NCBI GenBank assembly: GCA_002082245.2 | Contig: NBTC02000002.1 | Location: 2,046,001-2,110,000 of the forward strand | DNA: 64,000 nucleotides | Direction: 5' to 3' | DNA from: Yersinia enterocolitica | GTDB lineage: Bacteria; Pseudomonadota; Gammaproteobacteria; Enterobacterales; Enterobacteriaceae | In this document: positions 60,321-64,000 of the stretch, piece by piece | Layout: each line of letters opens with the position of its first letter | Numbering within the stretch: position 1 is the stretch's first letter | Notes under the pieces: model-generated | Told to the model about the DNA's origin: nothing | The model's database searches: none | Seen by the model: only the letters and a program-made list of their open reading frames with translations | Position numbers and translations under genes: made by a program

Positions 60321-60342
60321 TGTGATACATTATAACATCACA
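60321..60342. promoter_or_regulatory. Putative Zur operator of the metal ABC operon
   Basis: TGTGAT (60321-60326) and ATCACA (60337-60342) arms around ACATTATAAC; on the minus strand it reads GTGATGTTATAATGTATCAC. This fits the enterobacterial Zur pattern and lies just upstream of the first operon start. Confidence 0.75.
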
Positions 60343-60914
60343 TAAAATTATTAAATTCAAGAAAACATCATGATTGACGAGTTTTAAAAGTAACAAGTTT
60401 TAGCACGCTAGCCCCACCGCCCTCAGTAAACGGAAGCAAACTTGCCGCTAATGGCAAACTAGACAGCGCAAACATGCTTAGTAACAGTAAATTAAACAAT
60501 TTTTACTGTTACTCCACTGGTGAGGTCAGGCAGGGTTTTGGTATTCTAACCTCAACATTGTTCGGTAATGCTCGCAAAACGATAAATTACACAATAGAAA
60601 ACAGGTAATATCCCCCCCTGCTCTTGACCAAACCCGCTGAGCATTCTAGGTTAATAGAGAGTAGTTAAATTAATCGTGAGTAATAACCCTAAATATGAAG
60701 AACCCTATTTAGACTGCGTTATTTTATAGGAAGAGCGTGTTATTGAAAGCAAGTGCATCAAATAACATCACAACATGTAGCTGATAGTATTAGTTGAAAA
60801 AATCTCATTAAATTTGATTTTTTTGATTCAAATCATGCTCGTAGTTGCTGAAAAACAAATGCCAAAGCATTTTTTGTTACAATAGCGATACAGGAATGAA
60901 TTAATCTTGCCACC
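60343..60914. other. Long A+T-rich intergenic region between the metal operon and the ymo locus
   Basis: 572 bp with no credible gene on either strand. It must contain the upstream region of the 122-residue protein gene. Near 60810-60837 the phrases AATTTGATTTTTTTGATTCAAATC give a strongly bent, A-tract-rich segment of the kind bound by H-NS/YmoA-type silencers; this is inference only. Confidence 0.45.
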
Positions 60915-61283
60915 ATGAGCGTACAATTAATGAACAATGAAATAGCCGGGGACTTCACCTCAGGGTGTTACGCGATTTCATTACTCAAGAGTGTTATCAG
61001 CAATAATATCCGTGAAATTGAAGGAAGTTTGGTTTCCGGCTTAATGTATTATTCGGAAAATGCCAGGTACACGGCGGGTTCATTAGAAATTCTTGATATT
61101 TCTCACGTAGAAGATAACTGCTATTCAATGACTTACTGTTATCAATGGCATATCTTTAACCCCTGTTTGGATATCAATACTGAAGAAACCTTAACCGGTG
61201 CTGTAACATTTATTGTACATCCAGAAAGAATCACTTTTGATATAATTAACAATGACAGGCCCTCAACCGCTGACGAATTGTAA
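60915..61283 (+). CDS. Uncharacterised 122-residue protein upstream of ymoBA
   Basis: I do not recognise this protein. It has 122 residues, is acidic, lacks a signal peptide or membrane helix, and holds four cysteines (in SGCYAI, DNCYSM, YCYQW and NPCLD). The pattern of alternating hydrophobic strands (LVSGLMYYSENARYTAGSLEIL, TLTGAVTFIVHPERITFDII) suggests a small beta-rich fold. An ATG at 60930 (MNNEIAGDF) is an alternative; neither has a good ribosome site. It lies 158 bp before ymoB on the same strand, a place where E. coli has no gene. Confidence 0.65.
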   Translation: MSVQLMNNEIAGDFTSGCYAISLLKSVISNNIREIEGSLVSGLMYYSENARYTAGSLEILDISHVEDNCYSMTYCYQWHIFNPCLDINTEETLTGAVTFIVHPERITFDIINNDRPSTADEL

Positions 61284-61441
61284 GATTAAGTAATAAAGTT
61301 GCGCGGTGAGCGAAGAAATGATTTATATTCATATCAAGACAAGTTTATTTACGTTAACGATAAGCTTCTACATTTATATGATTATCTATCTACTCACATT
61401 GTGTTATCAACACCGAATTAAGACTTTACGGAGGGGATGAT

Positions 61442-61810
61442 ATGGATGAGTACTCGCCTAAACGGCATGACATTGCCCAGTTGAAGTTTCTATGTGAAAA
61501 CTTGTATGATGAAGGCATTGCTACCCTTGGCGACAGCCATCATGGGTGGGTAAATGACCCAACATCTGCCGTAAATCTGCAACTCAATGATTTGATCGAG
61601 CATATAGCTTCATTTGTGATGAGTTTTAAAATAAAATACCCGGATGACGGCGACCTTTCAGAGTTAGTGGAAGAATATTTAGACGATACATATACTTTGT
61701 TTAGTAGTTACGGAATCAATGATCCTGAATTGCGGCGCTGGCAAAAAACCAAAGAGCGTTTATTCAGACTTTTCTCAGGAGAATACATCTGTACCCTGAT
61801 GAAAACTTAA
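61442..61810 (+). CDS. ymoB: YmoB (TomB/YbaJ-family Hha antagonist)
   Basis: 122-residue acidic protein, nearly identical to E. coli TomB (124) over [40 protein letters not shown] and [15 protein letters not shown]18 corresponds to the TomB cysteine implicated in oxygen-dependent destabilisation of Hha. A strong GGAGGGG ribosome site precedes the ATG. It is co-transcribed with ymoA, 47 bp downstream, and is treated as antitoxin-like partner of the Hha/YmoA family. Confidence 0.95.
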   Translation: MDEYSPKRHDIAQLKFLCENLYDEGIATLGDSHHGWVNDPTSAVNLQLNDLIEHIASFVMSFKIKYPDDGDLSELVEEYLDDTYTLFSSYGINDPELRRWQKTKERLFRLFSGEYICTLMKT

Positions 61811-61857
61811 GGGATAGTTTCCCTATATTAATTTGTATATCGAGAAGAAAAACCACC

Positions 61858-62061
61858 ATGACAAAAACTGACTACCTGATGCGTTTAAGAAAATGTACGA
61901 CTATTGATACATTGGAACGTGTAATTGAAAAGAATAAGTATGAGCTTTCCGATGATGAGTTGGAATTATTTTACTCAGCGGCAGACCATCGCCTGGCTGA
62001 ACTCACAATGAATAAGCTTTATGATAAAATCCCACCTACGGTTTGGCAACATGTGAAATAG
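61858..62061 (+). CDS. ymoA: YmoA (Hha-family H-NS co-regulator)
   Basis: 67-residue all-helical protein, equal in length to Yersinia YmoA and very close to E. coli Hha. [41 protein letters not shown] and [16 protein letters not shown] are conserved; C13 aligns with Hha C18. YmoA binds H-NS and represses virulence genes (type III secretion, invasin, yst) in a temperature-dependent way and is degraded by ClpXP/Lon at 37 C. GAGAAG lies upstream of the ATG. Confidence 0.97.
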   Translation: MTKTDYLMRLRKCTTIDTLERVIEKNKYELSDDELELFYSAADHRLAELTMNKLYDKIPPTVWQHVK

Positions 62062-62094
62062 TCTGCTTAACGCTGGTTAAGACACACAACGTTG

Positions 62095-62115
62095 AGCCGA
62101 TAGTCGTTATCGGCT
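62095..62115 (+). terminator. Hairpin after ymoA
   Basis: AGCCGATA (62095-62102) / TATCGGCT (62108-62115), an 8-bp stem with a 5-nt loop about 35 bp after the ymoA stop. Weak T content downstream. Confidence 0.6.
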
Positions 62116-62513
62116 TCAATGAACCAGGCAATTCGTTCGTGTTTTAATTTGAGATAAATGTCTTGATAGGCCCACGGTATTGAAGGTTAACTTGAATCCC
62201 GCGTTATTGCATATCAGATTTAGGTAAATCCAGTGAGTTATCAGCAGAGTGGAAGGGCATTTAAGTCAAAGTGCTTTGTCCGCTTCATTTATTAAAATTC
62301 ACTCTTAGCGCTAATAATTTCAAAATATTATTAATCCTTTGCTAAATCTTAAATGTAAATAGACACCTAAACCAATAAATAAATGAGAAAAATCTTATTT
62401 CCCCCTTCATTAATACGTCTAGCTGAAAATATCTGACCAATAGCATAAGAAAACGTAAAGAAGAGGTTCAACAAGAAGGGTTGACACTTTAGGTAAGCAC
62501 ACTAGGAAGATAA
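62116..62513. other. Intergenic region right of ymoA
   Basis: 398 bp with stops in all frames and no recognised element. It separates the ymo locus from the decayed frame and amidohydrolase gene. Confidence 0.45.
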
Positions 62514-62903
62514 CATCAGAAATGGTGGAGGCTAGCACTCATTGCCATGGCAGTGCAGGAGCCTACCTTGACCTACAAGAACCCCAACACGGGTAAGCCA
62601 TTTAGCAAGGATGAGTTTGTACAATTTGCCGACGATTATCTTGGCGCAGATATTATTTTTTGGAGCACAACGTCTCCCTGGCTGACGAAGAAATAGGTAT
62701 CCATCGCTAAGGAAATAAAGCACCGCCGCGAGATCATGCCAGATATAATCACGGCAGCAGTCGGGCAAAAAATGGATCCAACCTCCTATCATCAACAGTT
62801 TGCCCTAAGCAGCTATTTGCAACAGTGCCAAAATAAAAGAGATGATAAGATATATATAATATTCAACGCTATCTTGTTCTCAGATACGAGAGGAAAATAC
62901 TGA
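62514..62903 (+). pseudogene. Degraded open frame with internal amber stop, upstream of amidohydrolase
   Basis: One reading frame runs from 62514 to a TGA at 62901-62903, interrupted only by TAG at 62694-62696. The first part includes EPTLTYKNPNTGKPFSKDEF and DDYLGADIIFWSTTSPWL; the second part VSIAKEIKHRREIMPDII...MDPTSYHQQFALSSYLQQC. Both halves look protein-like, which suggests the C-terminal part of a lost gene whose 5' end is missing. The parent family is not recognised. The final TGA overlaps the ATG of the next gene (TGATG). A short ATG frame 62547-62696 (49 residues) could still be translated. Confidence 0.5.
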
Positions 62904-64000
62904 TGTCAAAGACAATCAAAACAACATTTGTGGCTGCCTGTATGGTCAGCCTCCTACCCTCACTATCTTATGCTCAATCGCCAAATAAATTACCAATGAC
63001 TATCTTCGAAGATGTCCGGGTCTTTGACGGCACAACCTTAACGTCCAAAATGAATGTGGTTGTTGAAGGCAATAAAATCACTCAAATTTCTGCTCAACCG
63101 ATTAATCCAGCAACTGATGCCGTGCATATCGCTGGCAATGGTCAAACATTGATGCCGGGCCTTATCGATGCCCACTGGCATACTTTTATGGCTCGTCCTT
63201 CCATGGCATTAGCTTCAACCGCTCCGTTAAGTTTTATCACATTGCTGGCCGGTGCTGAAGCAGAGTCAACACTTCTACGCGGTTTTACCAGCGTTCGAGA
63301 TTTGGGTGGACCCGCGTTTGGCTTAAAACTCGCAATTGATAATGGCGTAATCAAAGGGCCACGCATCTGGCCATCAGGAGCAATGATTTCACAAACGGGT
63401 GGTCATGGTGATTTTCGGATGCTTTCAGAAATACCGGCTACCCCTGATCAATTAAGTTACCCAGAACGAATTGGCATGTCTGCGATAGCTGATTCAGCCG
63501 ATGAAATTCGAAAGCGCACCAGAGAGCAATTGTTGCAAGGAGCTAGCCAAATCAAGTTGACAGGAGGCGGTGGCGTATCTTCTCCCTATGGCCCATTAGA
63601 TACAGTTCAACTTAGCGTCGATGAAATTCACGCCGCAGTCGAGGCCGCGGCTAATTGGGGTACTTATGTGACAGTCCATGCTTATACCCCTGAAGCCATT
63701 AGCAATGCTATCAAAGCTGGAGCAAAAGTAATTGAGCATGGTCAATTGGCAGATGATGCAACTGCAAAATTAATGGCAGATACAGGTACATGGTGGAGTC
63801 TGCAGCCTTTTTTGGCGGACGAGAATGCAAATCAACTGCCCGATCCCGCGGGACAAGCCAGAGCAGCGCAGATTTTTGCCGGGACTGATAACGCTTATCG
63901 CTTAGCTAAAAAATACGGGGTGAAAGTTGCGTTCGGAACAGATGTTTTATTTGATGGAAATTTGGCAGCCCGACAAGGCTCACAGCTTTCTACAATGACA
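62903..64000 (+). CDS. Exported amidohydrolase (metal-dependent, imidazolonepropionase-like), 3' end outside window
   Basis: At least 366 residues; the frame runs off the window end. A signal peptide (residues 1-24, cleavage near SYA-QSP) points to the periplasm. Amidohydrolase motifs: metal ligands H91 and H93 in LIDAHWH, a candidate carboxylated lysine in SQIKLTGGGG, VTVHAYTPE, VIEHGQL, and the late aspartate in VAFGTDVLF. This resembles Xaa-Pro dipeptidase/prolidase-type exported amidohydrolases; the substrate is unknown. AGAGGA lies upstream of the ATG, which overlaps the preceding frame's stop. Confidence 0.88.
   Translation, partial: MSKTIKTTFVAACMVSLLPSLSYAQSPNKLPMTIFEDVRVFDGTTLTSKMNVVVEGNKITQISAQPINPATDAVHIAGNGQTLMPGLIDAHWHTFMARPSMALASTAPLSFITLLAGAEAESTLLRGFTSVRDLGGPAFGLKLAIDNGVIKGPRIWPSGAMISQTGGHGDFRMLSEIPATPDQLSYPERIGMSAIADSADEIRKRTREQLLQGASQIKLTGGGGVSSPYGPLDTVQLSVDEIHAAVEAAANWGTYVTVHAYTPEAISNAIKAGAKVIEHGQLADDATAKLMADTGTWWSLQPFLADENANQLPDPAGQARAAQIFAGTDNAYRLAKKYGVKVAFGTDVLFDGNLAARQGSQLSTMT

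Overview
The window is a chromosomal segment of a Yersinia, most probably Yersinia enterocolitica or a close relative. The evidence is the enterobacterial core order (folD to acrAB), the Yersinia regulator pair ymoB-ymoA at the right end, ERIC-type repeats between genes, and a nine-gene cluster between hemH and gsk that matches the lipopolysaccharide outer-core operon described for Y. enterocolitica O:3 (wzx, wbcK to wbcQ, gne). No name is given with the sequence, so the species call rests on remembered gene content and order.

Layout. 1-470: the edge of a probable P4-type integrative element (first codons of an integrase, leftward) beside tRNA-Arg(TCT), a classic island insertion point. 471-24032: housekeeping block folD, ybcJ, cysS, ppiB, lpxH, purEK, ybbP-ybbA/tesA, ybbO, cnoX, qmcA-ybbJ, cueR/copA, ybaP, the sRNA chiX, ybaK, ushA, fsr, ybaL. 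24263-37529: gsk, then the leftward outer-core operon, which is visibly A+T-rich and headed by a JUMPstart/ops element, then hemH. 37651-43707: adk, htpG, recR-ybaB-dnaX. 44237-45116: two small accessory genes (VOC and GNAT families) between dnaX and apt. 45332-56923: apt, ybaN, priC, ybaM, mscK, a ychN-like gene, acrR/acrAB. 57036-60342: a zinc-limitation locus, with Zur-like palindromes in front of the alternative ribosomal protein genes rpmE2-rpmJ2 and in front of a convergent metal ABC transporter operon that starts with a tiny untracked membrane-protein gene. 60915-62061: an unrecognised 122-residue protein gene followed by ymoB-ymoA. 62062-64000: a decayed open frame and the 5' part of an exported amidohydrolase gene that runs off the window.

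How the genes work together. CueR and CopA form a copper-sensing and export pair. WbcP and Gne make the nucleotide sugars, WbcO starts the outer-core oligosaccharide on undecaprenyl phosphate, WbcK/L/M/N/Q extend it and Wzx flips it. PurE and PurK carry out successive steps of purine synthesis. DnaX, RecR and YbaB are co-transcribed replication/repair genes. AcrR represses AcrAB. The Zur-linked genes replace zinc-binding ribosomal proteins and import metal when zinc is scarce. YmoA (Hha family) and YmoB form a global-regulator/antagonist pair.

The most notable non-gene signals are a predicted programmed -1 frameshift in copA, with heptamer, 5-nt spacer, H-type pseudoknot and immediate -1 stop, placed to release a two-domain copper chaperone; the analogous dnaX frameshift site; the ChiX sRNA; and the small ORF translationally coupled to the metal transporter.
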